From: a virus
Strand: one strand, 5' to 3'
Length of the DNA: 64,000 nt
IMG/VR virus record: IMGVR_UViG_3300022213_000237
Span: 62,001 to 126,000 of that record
Both the position numbers and the translations under genes were made by a program. The notes under the pieces are model-generated. The model made no database searches. It saw only the letters and a list, made by a program, of their open reading frames with translations, and was not told the DNA's origin. Positions 21,328-29,700 of the stretch are shown piece by piece. Positions within the stretch are counted from its first letter, which is position 1, and the number at the start of each line of letters is the position of its first letter.

Positions 21328-22584
21328 TCAACGGCGTTTCGGGTTTGTGAAACCAAGCTCCTCGTCTTTGGGTTGCCACACAATAGATACATTCTCTTTT
21401 GCTCTAGTCACGGCAGTATAAATCCATCTTCTACCTTCTAGCGTGAAGGGTTGGACCGAGCGCTCAATGACCACGAGCACGTCGCTATATTCCGAGCCCT
21501 GACACTTATGCGCAGTCAACGTGTATCCGAACGAACAATGCAAATACGGAATGTCTCTACCGATTTTGAAGTTACTTACTAATTCTAGGGCGGCGATTCC
21601 TACGTTTTCGCATCGACCAAAGACTGCTTGCGGTGATAGCGAGCACTCTTGGCCCTCAACAAGTCCGACACCAAACGACGAAGAAGTTTCCTGCTGCTTC
21701 CAGTGGTCCCAGACCTTCCACTGCTGGCCGGGGCTGCGCTTCCATTCGTCGAATCGCAGTACTTCGCCATTGAAGCGCTGTAACTGATAGCTGTTGCGCA
21801 ATACCAACAAAGGCTCGCCGTCGTGTAGACTTCGGTCACTTAATTTTTTGTGCTCGCGAATTCTTCGGTTGAGTTCGAGGCGGGAGCTGTTGCGATGACA
21901 AATAGCTACCCCATTTTTAGGTAATATCTCTAAATGCTTTTCCAGCATTTTATCTGTCGAAACTCGGGGCAGCTCCATGACGGCATCAAGGACGTTGCCT
22001 TCTCGTAGTCTCGCTCCCGCACGAATAATAGGGCTTTCTAGCGCTTGGCGTGTAATTTCGGTCAAATCGGATTGAAGGTCGAAGGTGAAGTCCGGAAGGA
22101 GCAGACCAAATGGTTCACTGCTGTCGGTTTGAACCGGTGGCAATTGGAAAGAGTCTCCGACGCAAAGAATATGGCAGTCCAAATTCTTGGCCACGTCAAC
22201 AATATCTTCCCACACTTGAAGACCTACCATCGAAGCTTCTTCTACGACTATCAGACCGCTGTCGGGACGTTCGATATCGTCAACCCCCTTGCGTTGATAA
22301 CGTATTTCGCCAGACAGTGGATCTTGCTTGGGAAGATAGATGAAGCTGTGAATTGTTCGAGCCGGTAGTCCCGTAGCTTCTGTAACACGTACGGAAGCTT
22401 TACCCGTGGGAGCAATGATAGCCATTTCGCCAATTTCGTGCCCGAAGACCCGAATCATGGACGTCTTTCCTGTGCCAGCGGGTCCGCGTAAGACCCCAAT
22501 TTTAGGACGGTCGTGAGGAAGCTTTACGAGCTTCTTGACCATGGCCAGAGCTTCGTGTTGGCCCTTTGTTAGCTCGAAACTCAT
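21328..22584 (-). CDS. SF1B DNA helicase, Dda/RecD2-like
   Basis: 418 residues from ATG 22584 (MSFELTKGQHEAL), which overlaps the stop of the small zinc gene. Motif I is RGPAGTGKTSM (about 33-43), motif II VVEEASMVG, motif III CVGDSFQLPPVQ, and the C-terminal UvrD-like motif reads LTAHKCQGSEYSDVLVV followed by YTAVTRAKENV. This is the size and order of T4 Dda and RecD2-type 5'-to-3' helicases. Likely used in recombination-dependent replication or fork restart. It lies next to RNase H and DUF932 genes. Confidence 0.9.
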   Translation of the reverse strand: MSFELTKGQHEALAMVKKLVKLPHDRPKIGVLRGPAGTGKTSMIRVFGHEIGEMAIIAPTGKASVRVTEATGLPARTIHSFIYLPKQDPLSGEIRYQRKGVDDIERPDSGLIVVEEASMVGLQVWEDIVDVAKNLDCHILCVGDSFQLPPVQTDSSEPFGLLLPDFTFDLQSDLTEITRQALESPIIRAGARLREGNVLDAVMELPRVSTDKMLEKHLEILPKNGVAICHRNSSRLELNRRIREHKKLSDRSLHDGEPLLVLRNSYQLQRFNGEVLRFDEWKRSPGQQWKVWDHWKQQETSSSFGVGLVEGQECSLSPQAVFGRCENVGIAALELVSNFKIGRDIPYLHCSFGYTLTAHKCQGSEYSDVLVVIERSVQPFTLEGRRWIYTAVTRAKENVSIVWQPKDEELGFTNPKRR

Positions 22585-22709
22585 AGATCTACCCAGACAG
22601 GGTGACCGCAACGAGCACAGTTGAAGTCTTCTGGATCTTCATTAAGGTAATGACCTCTAAAGAGGCAAATCAAACGGCGCCAAAGGCTAAATGAGGTGGC
22701 TTCTTCCAC
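22581..22709 (-). CDS. 42-aa zinc-knuckle microprotein with GTG start
   Basis: A frame ending TGA at 22581-22583, overlapping the helicase ATG (ATGA), encodes WRRLICLFRGHYLNEDPEDF and then CARCGHPVWVDL. The C...GH...CxxCGH pattern is a classic small phage zinc motif, so the coding call is good. The start is less sure: GTG at 22709 or 22712, or a later TTG. The first GTG lies in the right arm of a large hairpin. Confidence 0.55.
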   Translation of the reverse strand: MEEATSFSLWRRLICLFRGHYLNEDPEDFNCARCGHPVWVDL

Positions 22710-22721
22710 CACCCCATTTAG
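22687..22721 (-). other. 13-bp hairpin after the DUF932 gene
   Basis: CTAAATGAGGTGG (22687-22699) pairs with CCACCCCATTTAG (22709-22721) around a 9-nt loop, with one G-U or mismatched position. No U-tract follows on either strand, so it is more likely an mRNA-end stabiliser, attenuator or translation-control element for the small zinc gene than a simple terminator. Confidence 0.55.
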
Positions 22722-22733
22722 CAGTTAGATCGT

Positions 22734-23714
22734 TCACGCGATACGCGTCATTTGCATCACGGTCTGGAACGCTTGAGCCTTCATGGCCACTCCGGAACCA
22801 AACCAGGCGGAGGTAGCGCGAGTAGATTCTGCGGTAGCGTCATTGAAGGTACGGGTGCCGCGCTCGTAGTCAACGAACTCAACGACGGCGTTCAGTCCTG
22901 CCCAAGCCGTCCCGACTATGCCTGATTCCTGGTGACCGCGACCTTGAGTAAACAGTTCCACCACTTTCTCGCGATTGGATTCAGTCCTTCCCGACAGCTC
23001 TTTCGTTTCCCCGCTTTCATCTACTTTATTGGGGAACACCGTGGCGGCAAGTTCCTTCATCTGATTATCAGAGAATGGGGTCCGCGCCATCTTGTCGGCG
23101 AGAATCTCGAATTGAGAGTAATAGCTGTTGGCCGCGCCCAGTGACTTGCGAGCCTCATTTAGCTTATTCATTCCCTTCACGGTGTGACGGATTGCAACCG
23201 ATTCGCGAAAGCGATTCATCACGGCCCGGATTTGGTTAGAGCAATACAGGCGGAAGGGTGAGAACAGGGACCGGTACATCTGGCTTCCATCGTGTGAATT
23301 GATGATGGTGAGAAACTTGGCGACTTCGTCACCCGTGGGTCCGATTTTCATCCTCCCAGGTAATTCAAGCGAGAAGAAGGTGGCTGCGCCGCCATTAAAG
23401 GTGCCGGCTCGAATCATCTTGCACCCGCCTTCGTTCACAAAGTCTTCGACGATAGCCAGTGCGTCACGGTTCTGGAACGGTTGGTACTTGGCGCCGACAA
23501 TACCTAGGGGTGCAAGCGTGTCGGTGCGGACGATGGTTTTGAAGTCTGGAACCTCGACAATACGGTCTCCGACCATGGTTTGCACCGGGCCGGGCGCCAC
23601 ATTCCAGTCGAGTCCAGCCATACTTATAGCCGTTTGAAAGTCCCCGGCTTTGCTGATGTCTTTACCAAAGCCGCCTAAGCGGGGTCCAAGTTGGGTGAGA
23701 GTTTGCTTCTGCAT
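22734..23714 (-). CDS. DUF932 phage/plasmid-like protein
   Basis: 326 residues matching the DUF932 family, found in many phages and plasmids and often highly conserved in length. Recognisable stretches are TLAPLGIVGAKYQPFQN (about 66-82), AATFFSLELPGR, LTIINSHDGSQMYRSLFSPF and IRHTVKGMNKLNEA. The biochemical role is not established in my knowledge; association with DNA repair or defence has been suggested. It has the strongest host-type promoter with a normal leader (AGGAG) in the window, suggesting high early expression. Confidence 0.88.
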   Translation of the reverse strand: MQKQTLTQLGPRLGGFGKDISKAGDFQTAISMAGLDWNVAPGPVQTMVGDRIVEVPDFKTIVRTDTLAPLGIVGAKYQPFQNRDALAIVEDFVNEGGCKMIRAGTFNGGAATFFSLELPGRMKIGPTGDEVAKFLTIINSHDGSQMYRSLFSPFRLYCSNQIRAVMNRFRESVAIRHTVKGMNKLNEARKSLGAANSYYSQFEILADKMARTPFSDNQMKELAATVFPNKVDESGETKELSGRTESNREKVVELFTQGRGHQESGIVGTAWAGLNAVVEFVDYERGTRTFNDATAESTRATSAWFGSGVAMKAQAFQTVMQMTRIA

Positions 23715-23749
23715 TGTGTTCTCCTATTTTGCTGCGGTTGATGTTCCTA

Positions 23750-23778
23750 CTTATACAGTACCGTTTAAGTGCTGTCAA
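23750..23778 (-). promoter_or_regulatory. strong sigma70 promoter of the DUF932 gene
   Basis: On the - strand: TTGACA (23773-23778), 17 bp, TATAAG (23750-23755), then a 35-nt stretch with AGGAG before the ATG at 23714. Full -35 match, 17-bp spacing and a ribosome-binding site make it a typical host-dependent early promoter. Confidence 0.85.
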
Positions 23779-23812
23779 GTGGATTGTTTTAACCGTGCAA
23801 TATAGAAGTAAC

Positions 23813-24103
23813 TTAGCGGCCCGAGGGAGTCTCTGGATCCGGCATTAAAGCTTGTTGTTTTTTGACTGTGGGTTTCGGTGGAGACTCTTCTTGTGGCCCG
23901 TTTTTAGCCGACATCCATTTGACGGCGGCGTTCCCTGAAACGTACAGACCAGCGGCGCCAAGCAGGAACATAAACAACTCTGCCAGAGTCACAGCCAAAG
24001 CAGGATATTTGGCCGTAAGTAACCACGCACCTAGACCTAAAATCATGACGATGTACGCCATGACGAGCTTCCTGCTCTTGTATCCACCGTCTCTTCGGTC
24101 CAT
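23813..24103 (-). CDS. holin-like membrane protein, 96 aa
   Basis: Start set at 24103 (MDRRDGGYKSRKLVMAYIVM), after the stop of the upstream gene; a TTG 5 codons upstream is the alternative. Two TM helices (VMAYIVMILGLGAWLLTA; LAVTLAELFMFLLGAAGLYV) precede a cytosolic Pro/Lys-rich tail (ESPPKPTVKKQ). A charged N terminus, two helices and a hydrophilic tail suit a class II holin. No lysis gene is adjacent; the endolysin is at 40236. Confidence 0.7.
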   Translation of the reverse strand: MDRRDGGYKSRKLVMAYIVMILGLGAWLLTAKYPALAVTLAELFMFLLGAAGLYVSGNAAVKWMSAKNGPQEESPPKPTVKKQQALMPDPETPSGR

Positions 24104-24105
24104 TT

Positions 24106-24462
24106 TTATGATGTCCAACCCACGAGCTTCGCGATACTGGCCGCAATGCCAACCAAGACACCTATGAAGGTCATAATTTTTGCGATTGCTCCCACCACAG
24201 CCACATGAGTGGAGATGGGTTTGACCTCGCTTCGAATTTGTTCGAGATGTTGTTCTACTTCGTGACGAAAGGCGTCAAAATGTTGACTGACTTCGGAACG
24301 GTGCTGTTCAAGATTTGCTTCCTGAGTGTCAGACCTTTTGATATGATGTTCGAGCTGAACCGCTTGTCGACCTAGCGTCTTGTCTACACTAGCAAGATGC
24401 TCTGACTGTTTGTCGATTTTAGCTTCTAGGCGGATAACGATGTCTTTGAGCGGGCTCTTCAT
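24106..24462 (-). CDS. coiled-coil protein with C-terminal TM helix, 118 aa
   Basis: The N-terminal 85 residues form a coiled coil (IRLEAKIDKQSEHLASVDKT), followed by one hydrophobic helix (VAVVGAIAKIMTFIGVLVGI) and a short end. AGGGGAGG precedes the ATG, one of the strongest ribosome-binding sequences in the window. It is paired with the holin-like gene, so a lysis or membrane-anchoring role is possible. Confidence 0.72.
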   Translation of the reverse strand: MKSPLKDIVIRLEAKIDKQSEHLASVDKTLGRQAVQLEHHIKRSDTQEANLEQHRSEVSQHFDAFRHEVEQHLEQIRSEVKPISTHVAVVGAIAKIMTFIGVLVGIAASIAKLVGWTS

Positions 24463-24475
24463 CGGCTACCTCCCC

Positions 24476-24781
24476 TTAGAACCAATTCCAGGTACGAGCG
24501 TACATGTCGGTTTGTTCGTTCTGGGTGAGCATCGCGTTCTGAGCCACGGTGTACGCACTGCAATTGTAGAGCGATAGGAGGCTCTCGAGTCGGACAGTTA
24601 GAACCGTAGCGGAAACGATTTCATCGATAATCAATTCCACGGCATCGGTGTTGTCGTCTCTCAAAAAAACACGGGCACCCTTACGAAATCCAGCAGTTGA
24701 AGCAAAAGTTAATCGACCGTTTGATCCGCCATCAACGCTTAATGCTGTACTCTGATAAGGGGTTTGAAGATCTGTCGCCAT
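24476..24781 (-). CDS. hypothetical beta-rich protein, 101 aa
   Basis: 101 residues beginning MATDLQTPYQSTALSVDGGS. A beta pattern (LTFASTAGFRKGARVFLRDD; ELIIDEIVSATVLTVRLESL) like small virion or tail accessory domains. Encoded on the - strand with the holin-like gene. Role unknown. Confidence 0.7.
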   Translation of the reverse strand: MATDLQTPYQSTALSVDGGSNGRLTFASTAGFRKGARVFLRDDNTDAVELIIDEIVSATVLTVRLESLLSLYNCSAYTVAQNAMLTQNEQTDMYARTWNWF

Positions 24782-24847
24782 AGAGAGCCTAACTCCGGTG
24801 AGTTACAATTGTCACCGTGTAGATTACCGCTCTCCAATTTTGCTCAA

Positions 24848-25348
24848 TTACCGGCGTTTCAGGCCGCGTTTCTTCTTAAGTTTAAGCGCCTTGGGTGCAT
24901 CAGGACCCAAAGTCTTCTGGAGTTCAGTTCGTACCAATCCAGGAACGATGTCGAGCCCTTTAGTCAGAGTCTTTTTAGCCTCATGTCGCGCCACGATCCC
25001 AATTTGATTGGCTATTTTAGCTTCCTGCATGAACTTCTCATCTTCGTCAATCCTGTCTGTCTTTTGATGAAGTTGCGATTCAATGCCCAATAATTTATTG
25101 GCCTGGTCAACAGAGTGGGCGTGAAGTCCGTTCACTCTACCCTCCAGCACCACCAGCTGGCCGCGCATTTCCCCAATACGTTGCCCCAATGACCCGAAAA
25201 GTTGAATAATTTGGTCGATCTTTGCGACTTCGTCTGCGTCCCGCGCTTTGCGGGAACAGTAATTTGGGAAAATTTTCATCAACAAACGGGACTTGACGCC
25301 AAGCATTAAATTGAAGAGATTAAGGATAAAAAGTTTGATTTTAGTCAT
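24848..25348 (-). CDS. hypothetical protein with hydrophobic N terminus and coiled coil, 166 aa
   Basis: Begins MTKIKLFILNLFNLMLGVKS, a hydrophobic basic stretch that may be a membrane anchor. A coiled coil follows (about 45-115; GQLVVLEGRVNGLHAHSVDQ), and the end is very basic (KALKLKKKRGLKRR). No family recognised. The 66 nt to the next gene upstream hold no clear signal. Confidence 0.7.
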   Translation of the reverse strand: MTKIKLFILNLFNLMLGVKSRLLMKIFPNYCSRKARDADEVAKIDQIIQLFGSLGQRIGEMRGQLVVLEGRVNGLHAHSVDQANKLLGIESQLHQKTDRIDEDEKFMQEAKIANQIGIVARHEAKKTLTKGLDIVPGLVRTELQKTLGPDAPKALKLKKKRGLKRR

Positions 25349-25369
25349 AGACTCTAATTAGCTGGGAGA

Positions 25370-25933
25370 TCATGTTTGTTGGTCAGTTACTGATGCGGTG
25401 CTCCAATAGTCTTCTCCAAACCATATTTTCCACTCAGCGGGCATCCACGGCTTGTAGCGTAGGCCCTTACGGAAATTCTCTGGAAGACTGTCGGGTTTGA
25501 TTGGTTTGGAACGCAGTCTCATTCCCGCTTCTTGTGGTGTGCGGTCTCTCTTTTTGCCGTTACACTCTACACAGGCAACAACTATGTTGTCCCAAGTTGT
25601 TTTGCCGCCACGAGATTTTGGGATAACGTGGTCGTAAGTGTAGGTGGATCGAGGTACATCTCGTCCGCAGTACTGACACTTCCCAAAATCTCGAGCCCAT
25701 ATGTGGTCTCGTGAAAATTTGAGTGCTTTCTTTTTGGTCTTGCTAAACTTCACGTGGCGAACCACCGAGGGCATACGGTGAGTGGCGTTAGCCGACCGCA
25801 CCACCCTGTCTTCGTAAGTGGATATTATTTCTACTCGTTCCGAGGCCTGCTCCGAATAGAGCTTAATGAATGCGTCTTTCCAGGATACGATATTTACAGG
25901 CTGATAGGCGCTGTTAAGCACTAACACGTCCAC
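25370..25933 (-). CDS. HNH endonuclease-family protein, 187 aa
   Basis: Begins with GTG (MDVLVLNSAYQPVNIVSWKD), the N-terminal signature of a widespread HNH family (often annotated McrA-like or DUF-linked). The HNH is intact: KCQYCGRDVPRS, TYDHVIPKSRGGKTTWDN, then VACVECNGKKRDR. It lacks the repeats of a homing endonuclease and sits in the early region beside dUTPase, so a role in host DNA degradation, packaging or repair is likelier than homing. Substrate unknown. Confidence 0.87.
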   Translation of the reverse strand: MDVLVLNSAYQPVNIVSWKDAFIKLYSEQASERVEIISTYEDRVVRSANATHRMPSVVRHVKFSKTKKKALKFSRDHIWARDFGKCQYCGRDVPRSTYTYDHVIPKSRGGKTTWDNIVVACVECNGKKRDRTPQEAGMRLRSKPIKPDSLPENFRKGLRYKPWMPAEWKIWFGEDYWSTASVTDQQT

Positions 25934-25975
25934 GACGCAACGCCCTTTCTTGAGTGTGTATCCAGGTTTAGTAGC

Positions 25976-26236
25976 TTATTGATCTATAATCAATTCGTAG
26001 GTGCTATTTTCTGTATTGAATACGATTCGTTGTCCGTTATGTGAAGTGATTTGCTTCACTGGAGAGGTTACCACGACACGAGCCCCTACTCCCGTCAGAG
26101 GCTGATCATTAGCCAGTTGAAATGGCCAACCCACTTTTGGTTCGATCAAAAACGAACCACGCACAGAAGCGGTTCGCAACGGGTTGGCGCTTTTGGCTTC
26201 GGTGATGTTCCCGAGCTTGGTGAGTGTGCCAATCAT
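25976..26236 (-). CDS. hypothetical protein, 86 aa
   Basis: 86 residues beginning MIGTLTKLGNITEAKSANPL and ending in strands (RIVFNTENSTYELIIDQ). Its ATG overlaps the dUTPase stop (ATGA). A small beta-rich protein with no recognised family. Confidence 0.72.
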   Translation of the reverse strand: MIGTLTKLGNITEAKSANPLRTASVRGSFLIEPKVGWPFQLANDQPLTGVGARVVVTSPVKQITSHNGQRIVFNTENSTYELIIDQ

Positions 26237-26688
26237 TTGGTGCCGCTGCTCCCGAATCCGCCAGAACCTCTTTGAGTATCAGAGAGTTCCACAACTTCTT
26301 CGACAATGGGCTGAATCACGGGCGCGATCACCAACTGGGCGATTCTATCTCCATCAGAAATAACAACCGGTTCTGTTCCAGTATTCTGAAGGATTACGCA
26401 TACTTCGCCTCTGTAATCGCTATCGATGGTGCCGGGACTGTTGAGAACCATCAGACCTACCTTGAGAGCTAGACCGCTACGCGACCGCACCTGCGCCTCG
26501 TAGCCTGGTGGGATTTCGATGGCGATGCCAGTGGGGATAAGAGCGCGGTTAAAGGCTCTTATCTTCACCTCTTCGTATAAATTTGCGTGAAGGTCCATCC
26601 CCGCGCTACCAGGAGTAGCGTATTGGGGGATTTTGGCTTTTTCTGTCAAGCGTTTAATCTTTACTATGGGTCGTGTATTTATTGTCAT
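26233..26688 (-). CDS. dut: dUTP diphosphatase (trimeric dUTPase)
   Basis: 151 residues with all five trimeric-dUTPase motifs in order: TPGSAGMDLHA (motif 1), RSRSGLALK (2), GTIDSDYRGEV (3, catalytic Asp), DGDRIAQLVIAP (4) and RGSGGFGSSG (5). Hydrolyses dUTP to dUMP, lowering uracil in DNA and feeding dTMP synthesis. GGA precedes the ATG by 9 nt. Confidence 0.96.
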   Translation of the reverse strand: MTINTRPIVKIKRLTEKAKIPQYATPGSAGMDLHANLYEEVKIRAFNRALIPTGIAIEIPPGYEAQVRSRSGLALKVGLMVLNSPGTIDSDYRGEVCVILQNTGTEPVVISDGDRIAQLVIAPVIQPIVEEVVELSDTQRGSGGFGSSGTK

Positions 26689-26729
26689 ATTTTATCCACT
26701 GGCACTTCATATCGGATTGATCTACCAAG

Positions 26730-26754
26730 CATAATCTTGAATACGTGGAAGGTG
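26730..26754 (+). promoter_or_regulatory. CATAATCTT / GGAAGGTG leader motif before the baseplate J gene
   Basis: CATAATCTT (26730-26738), 8 nt, GGAAGGTG (26747-26754), with the ATG at 26786. The leader before 37315 repeats CATAATCTT and GGAAGGTG and then a CCACACCAC similar to CCCACCAC here. It includes the TAATCT-N6-CG word. Candidate phage late-transcription signal. Confidence 0.45.
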
Positions 26755-26785
26755 TGCAAAACCCACCACATACTAAGGATAATTC

Positions 26786-29700
26786 ATGGCAGGCGAAATC
26801 CCCACTCCCAGATCTTACCAGAGTCTCCTTGGAGATATGATTGATGGCTTTTTGAGCCGTTTCGGTCTTCGAGGCTTACGTGTTGGCGGCCCGATTTTAA
26901 GTATTCTGGAAGACGCGGCCCAAAGCGATTTGCGCGGTTCCCAAGATATCTTTAATCTGCTAGACGCCACAGACATTGACAGAGCCACAGGCTTAGCGCT
27001 GGACCGTAAAGCACTGGACGAAGACCTGTCTCGTTTTCCCATAAAGGCGTCGACCGGTTTTTTAACCATCATCGACAATTCTTTTACCAAAATTTCGTCC
27101 AAAGTTTACCCCGGTGCGGCAGCACCTAATGCCGGTACGACTGTCCTGAAGGTATCTGATGCCTCGGACTTTCCATCCACGGGTCAAGTCTATATTGGTC
27201 GCAATACTTCAAATTTTGAAGGTCCACTTTCGTATACGTCACCAGTTGCAGCCGGTACTTATTGGACCATCACTCTGACGAGCCCCACACTCAGATTCCA
27301 TGATGTGAATGAGACCGTGACCGTGGCTCAGGGCGGTGACCGCGTGGTCGCTGCAGGTACCATCGTACGAACATCACTCAATAATGTGGGGCCGAGCGTA
27401 AACTACAGCATCACGAACCCCGCAACCCTAGTAGACGGCGAAACCGAAATCGATGGGGTATCAATTATTTGTCAACAGCCGGGTACGATTGGCAACGTCA
27501 TTGCCGGCGCAATCAGCGAATTCTCCTCGCCCCCATTTGTGGGTGCTACCTGTACTAACCCTTTACCTATCGACAACGGCCAACCCACGGAAAACGACAA
27601 TTCGTTACGTGAACGTATTAAGGCCACGCGCCAATCACGCGCACGAGGAACTCCGTTAGCTCTCATTACTAACGCAAAAGGAGTTGTTGCCCCAGACGAA
27701 AACAAATCTGTCGTTAGCGCCAACGTGTTTCAGCCCGAAGGCGAGCCCGCGATTTTGTTTATTGATGACGGTACGGGATACGAAGAAGTCGATGAGTCTG
27801 TGGCTCTGGACGTTATCGTCGACGAGGCCTTGGGTGGTGAACAATACCTTAAGCTTTCTACCACGCTGCTACCCGTTACTCAAGCATTTGTCACCTCCAC
27901 TAGCACTACACCGTTTGCGATATCGCCTGGAGCCAAATTGGCGATCAAAGTAGCCGGTGTTTTATCCGAACATACTTTTGAAAACAGCGAGTTCAGGAAT
28001 ATATCCAACGCCACCGCTTACGAAGTAGTTTCGGCAATTAACGGCGACCCGGATCTACTATTCTCTGCTCGTACTGCCAACAATGGGACCAAAGTAGTTT
28101 TATTTGCGCGTACTGACAGTAACGAAGACATTGAAGTTGTAACGCCTGATACCGGTATTGACGCCAACACGTATTTCAATTATCCGGTAGGTACTAATTA
28201 TACTTTGCGTCTTTACAAGAACGACCAGCTTCTTTTCAAAGACGGCAAGACCGCAATCGTAGTTTCTGCGCCACAAAGCAATTGGAGCCCTACCATAGCC
28301 TCTGGAGTTTACCTCAAGCTTAAGGTCGATAGTACACCTGCAATGGTCTACAAAATTGTAGACGCGGATTTTATTAACGCAGGCACTGCATACACGACCG
28401 TCGATAAAGACAACTCCCTTGAATCCTGGGCAAGCGTTCTGAATTCTAGAATACCTGGCATTGATTGCACGGTATCCGCTGGACGTTTGCAACTTGTATC
28501 AAACCGTGGAGCTTCTGGCGTTGCAGCCATCACCATTAGTCAACCCTCAGGCGGTGACAAGGATACCGATGGCGTAACCGTAGTTAACCCATCCAACAAC
28601 TTAGTCCAGAAGGGAGTGTTTACCAGCACCATTGGCTTGACGGCCTCTGGTCGTAACAACGACTACACCCTTAATCGTAATACTGGTGAACTTAAGCTTT
28701 CGGTACCTCTCGCCGAAGATGATGTCCTTTCTGCGGGCACGCTCTTCACGCGCGCATACATCCAAAGCGATGAAATCGCGTCTGGTGTTATTACGTTGGC
28801 CTCAAACGCTAACCTGTTTTTTGTCGTAGATGGGGACGCGTCTATCGTTTCGACGGGTTTGACGGCAGCAACGGAGCTGGATTTGACTAACCCCGCAGGA
28901 GAAAGAAGGCGTTATGCTACCAATCCAAGCGTGGCAATTTTTCAAAACGTTCAGGTTGGCGACTGGCTAGCCTTATGGGACCCCGCGTTTACTGTTCGCG
29001 GGGCGTGGCGCGTTTCTTTTGTTGACCCCGCGTTCACGTATTTTGAAGTCGAACGCAACGTCGCTCACGTAAACGAACTCGGAATCGCCCCCGCTGCTAA
29101 CGGCATGGTGTTTGTTCGTACAGCCGCGCCACTACAACAAGTTGTTGTTTCGTCAGGCGCTAATCGCTTGCTTTCGTCCATTGCGACAGACATTACTGAT
29201 GGTCTAGAAGGCGCCACCGCCTCAGCATATCGTTCCACTTATTTGCGAGTGACAACCGACACCTTTGGATCCAACGGTTCTATTTTCCTCGCTACCGCCG
29301 ATACCGTGGGTCAACAGCTTCTGCTGCCTCGTGGTACTTTGAAGGTGAACTCAACTAACCATCTACCCGCAATAGAATCGGCAAATCGCGAGGCGGGAAC
29401 CCCTAATTTTACTCTGGGTACTATTAGTACGTTGCCTGGCACTCTAGGAACTCAACTAACCCAAGCTGGCGCCACGCTCGATATCGGTGGTCTAATTTAT
29501 TGGCCCCGCCGTCTTTATGGCACAAACGGTGGTTTTGGTAATCTGGTAGACCAGTGGACTCCAATTGATAGTGTCGCTGCGGGTACATACGATTTACGTA
29601 AAACCATGGCCGGTGCCGCGCTCAGCGATCCAATCATTTCGGTTTCTCCATACTCTATAAGCTACGAAGATAACTTAAGCGTCATCCTCGACAGGCAAGA

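Noticed and set aside
25370-25933. HNH protein as a homing endonuclease
   Set aside because: It does not interrupt a gene and belongs to a family with a distinct N terminus (VLNSAYQPVNIVSW) that is not linked to introns or inteins.
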